Source: Thalassia testudinum (taxonomy: Eukaryota; Streptophyta; Magnoliopsida; Alismatales; Hydrocharitaceae). From it: a stretch of 64,000 nt of DNA. Both the position numbers and the translations under genes were made by a program. Under the pieces are notes generated by a model, which was given only the letters and a program-made list of their open reading frames with translations, was not told where the DNA came from and did no database searches. The stretch spans positions 71,011,001 through 71,075,000 of the forward strand of contig JAZHRO010000002.1 of NCBI GenBank assembly GCA_037157565.1, in the 5' to 3' direction. Position 1 is the stretch's first letter. Each line of letters starts with the position of its first letter. This document shows, one piece after another, positions 44,060-54,935 of this stretch.

Positions 44060-45273
44060 AGCGTCTCATTGCAGAAACAAAGTATTATTTCTGGGATAAT
44101 CCACTTCTTTTTCTAATAGGTGCTGATCAGATCATTCGTCGCTGTATTCCTGATAGCGAATTCCCCAGTGTGCTATCCTGCCACGAACAGGCCTGCAGAG
44201 GCCATTTCTCTAGGAGGAAAACTGCAGCTAAGGTGTTGCAGTGCGGTTTCTTTTGGCCCTCCCTTCACTAGGATGCACACAATTATGCCAAACATTGCAC
44301 TAGGTGCCAGTCGTTAGGGTCAATGTCACGTCGTGACATGATGCCCTTGCAACCCATCCTAGCTACTGAAATTTTTGACATTTGGGGAATCGATTTCATA
44401 GGTCCCTTTCCTCCTTCCAACGGCTTCGAATACATCCTTGTAGCTGTTGATTATGTTTCGAAATGGATCGAGGCTATTCCCACGTGCCATGCTGACCATG
44501 TCACATCCACTCGATTTGTCAAAGATCACATTTTTGCACGCTTTGGGATCACTCGAGCCATTATCTTGGATGGAGGAAGCCATTTTACCCATGCTTCTTT
44601 CCGGGCACTTCTGAGGAAATATGGAGTCCACCATCATATCGCATCTCCGTATCATCCTTAGACGAATGGCCAGGCGGAGGTGTCTAACCGACAAATCAAG
44701 CAAATTCTCCAGAAAACGGTTCGGCTTGACCATAAGGATTGGTCCGACAAGCTGATTGACGCACTTTGGGTGTATTGGACCGCCTTCAAGGCTCCCCTAG
44801 GTATGTCTCCTTATAGAATCGCTTACGGGAAGCCTTGTCATTTGCCCGTGGAGCTGGAGCATCGCGCTTATTGGGTGATTCACCAATGTTACCTCGACCT
44901 AGACCTGTGTGGTCGAGAAAGGAAACTCCAACTCCAAGAGTTGGAAGAGCTCCGTCGTGAAGCCTATGATTCTGTCTTAACTTTCAAGCAATGCACTAAG
45001 GCTTTTCATGACAGCCGTATTCGGCGGAAGGAATTTGAGCCATCTCAGCAAGTTTGGCTTTACAATGCCCGGCTCAAATTCTTTCCAGGGAAATTGAAGT
45101 CCAAATGGACTGGTCCCTTCTTGGTCTCGAGACCATTTCCCAACGAGGCCATTGAAATTGAAGATCCCAAATTTGGGCATAAATTTATGGTCAATGGGCA
45201 GCGTTTAAAACCTTATCTTACTCATGAACCTGCCCCCATTGGAGAAACTATTGCCCTGCTGGTGGGTAACTAA
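44060..45273 (+). pseudogene. E3 integrase
   Basis: Integrase inserts the DNA copy. The zinc-binding part shows CHEQACRGHFSRRKTA and HCTRCQ (about 44175-44310). The catalytic core has D in IWGIDFIGPFP, D in IILDGGSHF, and E in NGQAEVSNRQI, the D-D-35-E set. After it come ALWVYWTAFKAPLGMSPY and PCHLPVELEHRAYW, characteristic of this clade, and a C-terminal SKWTGPFLV stretch, ending at the stop 45271-45273. Stops at 44059 and 44659 (CAG to TAG in HPQTNGQ) inactivate it. Confidence 0.92.
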
Positions 45274-46601
45274 TTTCATGCCTCATTCTGAGTCCAGCTG
45301 GGGATGTTAGATTCAGCGCTCGTTGGGAGGCACCCCAGCAACACTCCTCTACTTCACTTCACACCTTTTCACTTCACCACCCACCCTACCACCCTGCTAT
45401 ATACCCTACACCTCAGCTCTCGTTCCCCGATCTTTGGACCTTCCTCTACCCTACCCTGCATGCATATGAGGACATAGCATCGTTTGGCATGGGGGGGTGG
45501 ATAGACATCTATAGGATCTGGGTATTATATGGTATCATGTAACTTCCATCCATCTATAAATATGTACGTAGCATAAAAAAAAATGGTGTTTAGTAATGAT
45601 CTGAAGGCTGAAACAAAAATACAATAAGTGTTTATGGATATTCAACTACTATTTTGAAGACTTTCCAGGCCATAGAAGCTTGATTCGCTCAGGCTCGGCT
45701 TAATTCACTTGAGAATTGACAAGATAGATCGGAATCTCTCCTAACTAAGGACGCATTCTTGTACCTGAGACATCAGTACAGGATCCGTTGGTTTGCTTCT
45801 ACTCGAGAGCCTAAGTAATCTTGGTTCACACTACACATATCAAGAAAGACCAGGTGAACATAAGATCCAACCCTAGTGTTCATTAGGGAAGGTGGAGTCC
45901 TTACCTGTGCGCGCAGGTAGACTTTTTATCCCAAGCTTTAGTCTTGTGTCTAGGAGAAGCCCTTTCCACCAAAAAGGAACTCTCCCATCAAAAGAAAAGC
46001 GTGCTCCTTCAAATAAAGTTGTAAGAGATATACTGACACGTGTTTCAAAAAAAAAAAACTGTGCAAATAAGTTAGTATATCTTGCCAATGTCTATAAATT
46101 CTTCTCCCTCAAAATGTTTCAGGGCAAAGTTACAAATATCCTGTTTCTACCATATATTCTTTGAGCCACAAGAAAAAAATGCGGGTTGAGTTTTTTGTCA
46201 ACTTTTTTAGGGTCAATTCGAAAACATGAGCTGAAACTGGGACCAACTTTCACTTAAAGATTCGTGAAACCTTGGGCTTGAGTCTTAATGTTCATCTGGT
46301 CAGTCTTGATCCTTCACTATGCACAAGTCATAATCTCTTAAGCTCTCGAGTACGGCAAAAACCTCCTGAGTCTTGGAAATCATACTTAAGGTTTAAATAT
46401 CAAGAGTCCAGGTTAGTCGAGAGATGGTCTATGTCACATAAGACTTAAAGTACTGGTAGTCTTCTCTGCAATTGGTTCTCACAATATCCAACAAATAAAC
46501 ACACCCATGTCCCCTTAGAAGAAAATCTTCAGCTTAAGATCATTTCTAAATACAATACAAAACGTTTTGCTAGGGACTAGCAAAAGATAGGCATAGGGGT
46601 A
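45274..46601 (+). other. E3 3' non-coding region and polypurine tract
   Basis: There is no env-like ORF. A stem TACCTG/CAGGTA with loop TGCGCG lies at 45902-45919. A perfect 9-bp stem TTTTGCTAG/CTAGCAAAA with loop GGA lies at 46565-46585, followed by GGCATAGGGGTA and the LTR start at 46602. Confidence 0.75.
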
Positions 46602-49021
46602 TGATTGCACAACAAAAATACACCAATAAATATGCCATCTTGTGTTATTTCCTAGCACTGCCATTGCATATTAGGAAGCTATAGTTGCATTTGTAAAATT
46701 GACACATGCATGCATTTATTTGAGAGGGGAGGATAATGCAAATAATTGGCCATGTAAATAACATCTTCTTCAAGTGCTGCCTTGCAATTTCACCTTCTTC
46801 ATTTTTTTATTTTGACTTTGAAATCGTCTCCCTCACGTGGCTCAGGGCATGGGGCTGGCATCTCTTCGCTCCATTCCTTTGCCCTACCGCATGGCTGGTC
46901 ATCCACACTTGCAGCATGGCTGTGGCAGGCTCCCACTTCTTTAAAAAGCCTGGCCATCTTCCTTGCGAGAGGGAGCCTAGAACACACACTCGCAGACACC
47001 TTCCTCCAGGCCATCTTCCTCCCCTCTCCCCTCCATACGCAGTCTCTCTTCGCACTGAAGAGACACACTGCAGGCAGGAGCAAGCTCATAGTGGTCCCAC
47101 GACCACCACTGTGAGTTTCACCACCACCTAGCTCCTTCGTGAGTAGGTGGGCGTGGTGGTTTCTCCCTCTGTTTCCATCGCTCAACACCCTCACTGCCAT
47201 TGTCAGGAGCTCCAAGGTCTGATGCTCCAGCAGCAGCAGCCTCCAGCAGCTGCGCAACTGCCCACGCGCACGCCAGCACCGTCCCCAGCCCCTTTCCGCG
47301 CGCGCAGGAGCCTTCCAGCCCGCCCGCACACGCAGAACCGGCCGCAACCGGTTGTTCATCCCGCACGGCACTGTAGCTACTGTTCACGCCTCTCAGCACG
47401 ACACTGTAGTTACAGTGCGGTGACCGGAGAGTTTTTCACTTATCCAGTCACCGCGCGCTCTCTCTCCTCGCAGCTACCGCCTCCAGCCAGTCACCCGCTC
47501 CAGCGCCAGCGCCCGCATCTCCTCTCGTGCCCGCGTCTGCGTCCGCTCCCGTTCCAGCCTGCAGTGCAGTGCGCTGCGTTGCGCTCTCTCACGCTCCCGC
47601 ACCAGTCGACGCACGACGACAGTATCGTGTGCTCCCTCCAGCGCCTACGCGTAGCCCCTTGCGCGCCCGTGCCTGCGCGTGCCCACGCATCCAGACGACA
47701 CTTACCCCCACCAGATGCCTTAAACTCTCTAGCTCTCTCTCACAGCCACTCCCACACTAATACGCACACACACACACTCACTTGTACACACTCACGTGTA
47801 CACACTCACACACTCACTTGTACACACCTATACATACTTACATATATACATACATATTAATACCTATACAACTAAATATAAGTATATATACATATATATA
47901 TATATTCATACATATATACAGATATACATACATATATACATATATATCTATAGATATAAATACATATATATATATCTATATATATCTATATACGTAGATA
48001 CTTGTACAAATATATCTATATACATATATTACTATATATATATATCTATATCTATATAGTTAAATATATATACATATATATCTAGTTATAAATATATATA
48101 TATATATACCTATATATATATTTACATATCTATATATATATACATAACTACATATACACCTATATAGTTACAACCCTATCTATATATATACATATAAATA
48201 TATATTTACATATATATATATATTTACATATATATATATATTTACATTCATATCACCTACCTGTATCCATATGCGCTAGTCACACCACCACATGTTATAT
48301 CGCGGGAATATCTGCACCAATTGCTGATATTCCCCGATACCCGTGTAAAGAAAGCGCCTCCGCACACACTCTCACACATCCATCCTACACTCTATGCAGC
48401 ACTTCGTCTTGTTGGCGGCATCTTACTAGACGTGGACCAACTCGATACTGTGCTACAAGCCATTTCCACTTTCACCCCCACCCCTATATATATAATATAT
48501 ATATATATCCATATATATATAGACTATATTTGTTTCTCTACAAGCAACCTATCTCTTTTTTTATTTCTCTTTTGTTTCCTTCTATTAAAAAGATAAAAAA
48601 AAAGAGTAAAAGAGAAAAGATAATCCTTGTCTTGCAGGTATTCGGTCTTGCGAATAGCAGGATCAGTTTTTTTGGAAACCCTAACTTGGCTTAAAGGCAA
48701 GAACAATTTGGCTCAAAGCCAAGGACCTAATTTTGAGGGTGTGCCTCAAGGACAATATTATCAACAAAAAATCTTAAATAGAAAAAAATCAAAAACATAA
48801 TAAACGCACGGAAGAGATTCGTTGCAGGAAAGGCGTAGAAACTTTACCTTTAATCCCCGCCTCCCTGAGATCGACCCTGGGCCTAAAAGTGACCAAGATA
48901 AAATTAAGTAGGCCAGGTTAAAAATTTTGTAAAAAGATGGTTAGGCTCGATTTAGGTTAACTACTATACTCACTTCAACGATAATTTCACCATATTAATA
49001 CAACCTGTTCGAGTACTAACA
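46602..49021 (+). repeat. 3' LTR of E3
   Basis: 2420 bases. It is longer than the 5' LTR mainly through differences in the microsatellite (about 47760-48260). Substitutions are scattered along the pair, so the insertion is not recent. Confidence 0.92.
47760..48260. repeat. Microsatellite inside the E3 3' LTR
   Basis: Counterpart of 31391-31830, with insertions and losses of TA-rich units. Confidence 0.85.
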
Positions 49022-49747
49022 AAGCTCGAATCTAATGGGTTCACTTTTGCCATGGCGGTAGGGACCCAACTGCGAAGGAGAAGAAGATAGGGGGGTGTTT
49101 GCAATATTTTCGAAAGTTGAGGGGCTATTTGAAGGAAAAAGAGTCAAGATTGGATTAAAATGTAAACTAGGTTAGGATGATTTCTGATTGAGCCCAAATT
49201 TTGGTACAAACCTAATTTGGACCCAAGAAATCTAATGGTGAAGTCAGATTTTATTTTTGATCAAGTTTGACTGGGTAATTTGCGTAGAAGCTCAAATTAG
49301 GAAAACTTTCCGTTTGAGGCTCTATTTCTGGTCAAAAGGGTTCCAAAGGTCAAATCAAAGGTACCAAACCTTATAGAATATTTTTCTATGACTTTTAGAA
49401 GGTTTAGGTGATTTTTATTCTGACTAAAACCTTAGTTAATTAAGCAGATCTAAAATTAAGGTTACAGATGTCCATTAATTCTTAAAATGCGTGAAAACCC
49501 ATTTCTGTCTGCATGGACCCTCTTATTAGGCATTAATGACCATTTGAATTTTAATTAACCCTTGGAATTTTTCGTGGTTATTCTATACTTATGAAATGTA
49601 GTTAAAATTGTAGAAATAACCTTGTGTTCTCTTTTTCTTAAAACAGAATAGTATGCACATAGGACCCTCTTATGGTTATGTAGGAACTTTTATCAACTTT
49701 ATTAGACCAAATTGGATTAGTTGGGGCTCATGATGGTGTTCCCATCA
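49022..49747 (-). repeat. 3' LTR of E2, proximal part
   Basis: It starts with the second AAGCT (49022-49026) and continues the LTR sequence seen at about 56597-57325 of the 5' LTR. It ends at the purine tract. Confidence 0.88.
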
Positions 49748-49759
49748 TACCCCCATGCC
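49748..49759 (-). promoter_or_regulatory. E2 polypurine tract
   Basis: Minus-strand GGCATGGGGGTA directly before the LTR start. Just upstream is GACTAGCAAAAGC, a motif shared with E3 and E4. Confidence 0.8.
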
Positions 49760-52249
49760 TAGCTTTTGCTAGTCCCTTAGTAAAAATTCTATGGGTCAAA
49801 CTAGTATCTAGGTCAGATGTAACCGTCAAGATACCCTACTAAGCTGCATCTCTAGGAATCAGATTTAAATTCCAACAGTAGGCCTAGAGGTACTCAAGTA
49901 CCATCCTAGATCTAGACCTAACCAGCTTTAGTCTCAGTATGATGCAAAGGTTTCTAAGGCCCGTAAAAACTATCCAAAGGTTTGTTGGACCCAGCAATGA
50001 AAGCACTTGTGCTTGTAACAAGGTTAGTCCAGGTTTAGTTTGCTAGTGCATTCTTTTGCAAGAGAGAGAGGTAAAAGAAGATTTTCATTTTTGGAGAGTT
50101 TTCTCTCTCTCTCTCTCTTTTTCTTTTCATTATTTTTCCTTAGATTCAGCCTCGGATTGGCCCTAAACACGATCTGTATTGAATTCCTTATCCCCATCAT
50201 CAATCCTCACAGGGTCCTTGGCAATCGATGCTTCGGGATAGCACTACCCATGGAAACCCCCAGAACCTTGGCCTTCGACACTTCGGGATAGTGCCGCCCA
50301 TGGCATTTTGTATCTAAATCCAGACCCTGTCAATCGACATTTCGTGATAATGTTGCCCATGGCATCTGAACCAGCACAATATGCTTACATGCCCCTGGTA
50401 GGATATGTAGATATCCTAGGGGACAAGCACCAAGGAGACGATATGTTATTGCACATCTTCGAGGGGAATTTCCCACCTCTCCACACTGGGAGCTCATCCA
50501 ATCAACTTGTGTTTTCGAGCCGCTCCTAATTTTGATCTTAGGACCATTTTCAAAACAACATGAATGCTTTGTGGCAAGATTTCATATTTAAGTGCACTGA
50601 ACCAGATTGTGTGTGATTTAGGGTGCTTAAGTTACTGAGTCCCACAAACTAGAGGTCAGGTAACGGGGCCAAATAATCCCTAAGCCTTAGACCTAATACA
50701 TAAGCTTCGCATTTTCCTCAACCTCTTGAGAACTAATCCAGATCTTAACAAGTATTTGAGTGTTTAAACCTTAGAAGAGATCCAAGAGGCCTAAGGTCGG
50801 TATTCACCATTAAGTCCCTACGTTTTAGCCTTCCAGGTCTTAATTCATCATTCGATTCAACCTAGAAGTTAGGTAAGTTCCATATTTATTTTTAAGGGAC
50901 TCTTTTCTTCTTTTTGTTTTTCTTTTTGCTCCTTTTTTTCTCTTTCTTTTTCTTTTCCTTCCCTCCTTTTCCTTCATTTAGCTCAAATGGATCTTCCTTT
51001 CTCTCAACCTCCTTTTTTTTATGGAAATGTTTTCTTTTTTATGAAACCCTTTTGTGATTTGATTTTCACAGCATTTTTCACTTTAATACCCCTCATGCCT
51101 ACGATTTACAATGCCCTCATTGTCAATTAGGTGGGTTCGAGTTCAGCTTAGATTGTACATTAGAATAAGGTCAAAAGGTGGGTGGATGGATTGAGATGAC
51201 TGTTGCAGACGATTTCAAGCTTTGATACAAGTATCAAAGGTGGAGTCGGCTGTTCTAATGGATGAACCCTAAAGTGCAATATGAATTCAGCAAAGTGATA
51301 TGTTAAAAGGGTTGAGTTTTTCAAAAGATGATGGGTTACAAGTACCACAGTGACCTCGGGGTGGTTGACTGGGTGTAGGACTACCACGGGGGACTCTCCC
51401 GACCAGGAGGTCACTACGTGTACCTTCTACTCTACGAAAAAGGCTGCAATCAAGATCGTTCCCACGAGGACCAGGCAAGATCAAGAAATATCTGGATACT
51501 TTGAAAATGGGTGAAATAGAAACATATAAAACAAATAAATAGAAATGAGAATTAAACATGTTGCTTTTACTATTTTGGTACTTGATAATATAGATACCAC
51601 TCTACTCAGCGTTCGCTGACTCTGTCTTTTCATAACACTGTTCAGGACCAGGAGTTGAGCAGCCCAAGTTTCCGACTGTGGAGGGTGCTGGGCCCAGTCG
51701 AGTCCAGCCGTAGTTTTTCTTCAGCACTTCCTTTCTTTTTCTCTACTATTATAATAAGTAATGGACTCGTAGTTACTGTTCTGCTACTACTGTTTACTTT
51801 CCACTTTTCGTTACTGTTGTTGTTGTGGTGGTATGTACTGAGACAGCTGTTCTATTTCTTTTACTACTTTGTACGTTTCTTCTACTTAGTTATATCGTAT
51901 GTGTGAATATGGTTTATTTTCCTACTTTTGGTTATTTCTTGTTGGACGGCTAGGTCTTGGGATTAGTCGAGGCGAGTCGATCTTGGGTCCTGTAGGGATC
52001 CAGGAATTGGGTCATATCACTAGGCATAGGTTTAGGTTAGTCAAAATAGGTGCCTACTGCTGATACCCTGAATATGATGTTGAAGCTTCCATCCCATCAG
52101 GTGATGGAGCAGAAGGGGCCTAGTAAACATAGTGTGCTTGGCCCTAATTTGGGTTCATAACACGCCTTTGGTTTGGCATGTTATTTGGATTAGGTAGAGG
52201 TTGGGAAGGAAGTGCACCAGGTTGGCGAGCAATTGCCAGCTGGGCTAGT
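49760..52249 (-). other. E2 non-coding 3' region: purine-rich stretch and hairpin array
   Basis: Between gag and the polypurine tract there is no pol. On the minus strand a purine-rich stretch (51010-50893) comes first, then three tandem hairpins (50353-50227), then the motif before the polypurine tract. Open frames such as 51655-51906 resemble nothing known. E4 shows the same order of parts. Confidence 0.7.
50227..50354 (-). repeat. E2 array of three covarying hairpins
   Basis: Plus-strand arms and 7-base loops: GATGCT-TCGGGAT-AGCACT (50227-50245), GACACT-TCGGGAT-AGTGCC (50277-50295), GACATT-TCGTGAT-AATGTT (50336-50354). The loop is almost constant, while inner arm pairs change together: GCT/AGC, ACT/AGT, ATT/AAT. 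Each unit is followed by a form of GCCCATGG. The units are 50 and 59 bases apart. Confidence 0.75.
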
Positions 52250-53740
52250 TGATTGAGAACCTTTGTGATTTCTTCCTTGTGTTATTTTTTCATGTCAACC
52301 TTGGTTTTGAGAATCAGAGACATTTGGTGGCTTGTATTGGAAATTTTGATTGGGCCTTGGTTGAGCAGGTTGATAAGGTTGTGGGTTTTGTGGTCGCGGT
52401 TGAAATTGAAATCGCGGGTTTTGGTTATTTCTCGACCACGTAAAGTTGGAGTGATTGTGCCATCCAGGGTTATAAGTGTTTGAGAATGGATTATTTTGGA
52501 TGGTATGGAGATCCTCACAGGTCTGAGGAACTCTAGAAAAATCAGAGTAAGAGGGTTCAGAGTTCCCCCAACTAGACTAGGTTGGTCCTGAGTTTCCTCC
52601 AAGACCATAATCAGACGGGGGTGGATAGGCATCCATCCCCTGAGAATGGTATATGTTGTGTACACCCTCCCTTCCTGAGGGAGGTTGCACGTATGGGCTT
52701 TGTGGCATAGCGGTGGTTCGGTGTAGATGTCGAGTTATGTCATCCAACTTCTTAATGATTGAGTCCTTATCCACCAACTCCAGATCAATGGATGTGAACA
52801 GGCCTTGGGTCTCGTGTACCCCTCGATTATTTGTTAATGCAAGGGTGGTCTTTCGATCATACACACCCAATGACTCATTGTTGAGGGAGTTCTCACACAT
52901 GTTCTCGAGAATTCCCTAAATCATGTCTTCATGCTGACCCATGATGCTGCCATCACAGGTTGCATTGACAAAGAGTTTGATATCGTCACGGAGCCCATGG
53001 TAAAATGAATGGATTTGTTCCCATTTTGGAACTTCGTGATGGGGGCACTTGCACATGAGATCCAGAAGATGATCCCATGCCTCATGTAGAGGTTCTCCTG
53101 TACCTTGCGAGAACTGTGTGATTTGATGCCGCATAGCATTTGTATGACCAATGGGAAAGAATTTTTGTAAGAAAGTGGTTTGAAGTTCTTCCCAAGTGGT
53201 GATTGGATGAGTGAGAGTCTAAAACCAATGAGTGGCTTTATCCAAAAGAGAGAAGGAGAACATTCTCATGAGTAAGCCATCTCGATTTTGTATGTTTGGC
53301 TCAAAGGTTTGGGCTAGATGCTTTAGATGCATAATGTGCTGGAAGGGATCCTCAGAGTTTAAGCCATGGAATTTCGGGATTGTATGAATCATACTTGGCT
53401 TGAGCTCCACCTTAGGTTCCCCTGAAGGGATTTGTATTCAAGGCTCAATTTCCATCGCAACGGGATTGTAGTGATCTCGCATTTGAGGATGCTATAGTGG
53501 GTTGATGTATGCATTGAATCGATCTCTGAAGTCATGGTATTGATGTTCAAGGTCAGGTTCTTCTTCGTGGTGTTCCATGGCTGTGGCTGGAGACATAGGC
53601 TCAGAAATGGAAGAGTCAGAGGTGATGTCAATCTGATCCGGAAGTTGCACAAGCAAGGGGGTCAAGGCTTGGCCTTGACGGGAGTGAAAAGCTAATGGAG
53701 GCCTCAAGGTTGGTCTCAAGGACCTCCTCTCGAACATACA
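52250..53740 (-). pseudogene. E2 gag (Ty3/gypsy, Athila/Tat type), broken
   Basis: Gag is the structural protein of the particle. Minus-strand landmarks are FHGLNSEDPFQHIMHLKHLA, FSFSLLDKATHWF, TTWEELQTTFLQKFFPIG, QFSQGTGEPLHEAWD, CPHHEVPKWEQIHSFYHGL and, near 52450, NPGWHNHSNFTW. These are the hallmarks of the retrotransposon-gag domain in this clade. In-frame stops lie after HWF (about 53220) and after EDMI (about 52918), plus a frame change near 52580. No pol follows. The reading is similar to, but distinct from, the gag proteins of E3 and E5. Confidence 0.85.
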
Positions 53741-54679
53741 CTAGAGGATGAGATGAGGGATAGAAAATGTGATGGACCCAATCGAGACACCCAAATATTT
53801 TTGGATGACTATGGAGGTTTGAGGCGGATGATCAGAAAGTCGTCTACTCGAGAAATACCTAGGCTGCAAGGAAGGGAGAGCCCTGCGAAGACCCCTACAC
53901 GGTAGAGTGTCCCCATGGGTTATAGGGTTTCCCCCACCCGACCTTCCTTGTCACCGTAGATCCAGGTAGATTGGAATGAACCACTTGACCTCTTAAGTCT
54001 ACCAATTTTAGTTTTGAAATGAGGTGCTTAAGATTCCACTTGAACTTTAAGTTTGCTTTGTGATTGGTGACCTAATTTGAAGATTGGTTGATCCAGTTGA
54101 TCCCGCAAGGTGGATCAACTTCACCTGATTTGTCCTAAGATTATTAAGTCCCAATTTTAGGATTCAAGTGGATAATTAGAGCTTGATTTTAGGGCTCGCT
54201 TGATTAGGTAGGTTCAATCAAGGGTTTAGGCAACACACAATGCGGGAAGGTAGATTCTTTTTATTTCAAGCAAGCATGTTTTCTCAACCCTAAGATGGAA
54301 ACCCTAATGTGGCTCTATTTGGTCCAATTAGTTTCTTCCAAATTTGGCACCTAGGTCTCAATCAAGAAGGTGAATAGCCCTAGGCACCTTAAGTCCCTAT
54401 TAGGTACAGAAATCTGGATTGGGATTTTCTAAATCAAATCAGGCAACTCAAGATGATTAATTCTAAATATGAAATGCGAGTTGATCCTAATTAATTTCCT
54501 TTTTTAGATCTTTCCAGAAATAGGGGTTAAGAAGATGGGAACGAGATTACTGCCCCTGGAGTGGTTGTTGTTCGGTTGATCTTCTCGAAGGTACCTCGCA
54601 CAAACCACAACAAAACAGATAAGTCAAGTTAGTACCAAGATCAAAAATTGTAATCAATGAAATCAAATTGCTCATTGCT
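53741..54679 (-). other. E2 leader between primer site and gag
   Basis: No clear coding similarity. This is the usual untranslated leader of the element. Confidence 0.5.
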
Positions 54680-54697
54680 CCCAGGCAATGGTACCAA
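54680..54697 (-). promoter_or_regulatory. E2 primer-binding site
   Basis: On the minus strand this reads TGGTACCATTGCCTGGGA, starting 3 bases after the LTR. It is similar to the 3' end complement of plant tRNA-Asp used by Athila-type elements, with a few changes. Confidence 0.7.
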
Positions 54698-54700
54698 AAT

Positions 54701-54894
54701 GTTATACAACGAGATCGGAGTTTTAAATTTGTTTCATTGTAGCAAGTCGAAATCGCTCGAAAACACTTAATTTGTAACTTGAATTTCAAAAGGAGTATCT
54801 GAGATCGATCACAAGGAGCAATTAATGACAATTCAATTTCAAAGATCACAATTATAAGCACAAATATGAACAACTCTAAACAAAGTTCCACAAA

Positions 54895-54935
<41 letters not shown>

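Larger units (their letters stand above)
30279..49021 (+). mobile_element. E3: Athila/Tat-like Ty3/gypsy element inside the E2 3' LTR
   Basis: Plus strand: 5' LTR 30279-32582, primer site 32593-32610, gag N-terminus about 33955-34095, a foreign piece (E4) to about 39752, rest of gag to about 40860, protease, reverse transcriptase, RNase H and integrase to 45273, purine tract about 46590-46601, 3' LTR 46602-49021. The target duplication AAGCT is perfect (30274-30278 and 49022-49026). The LTRs start TGATT and end CTAACA. Stops and at least one single-base deletion make it inactive. No env-like ORF follows pol. Removing it restores the E2 LTR exactly. Confidence 0.92.

Noticed and set aside
45274..46560. 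An env-like ORF after E3 pol
   Set aside because: No open frame of useful length or membrane-protein character was found.
51655..51906. An 83-codon frame rich in Phe, Leu and Tyr inside E2
   Set aside because: Its hydrophobic composition arises from T-rich DNA; it is on the opposite strand to E2 gag and resembles nothing.
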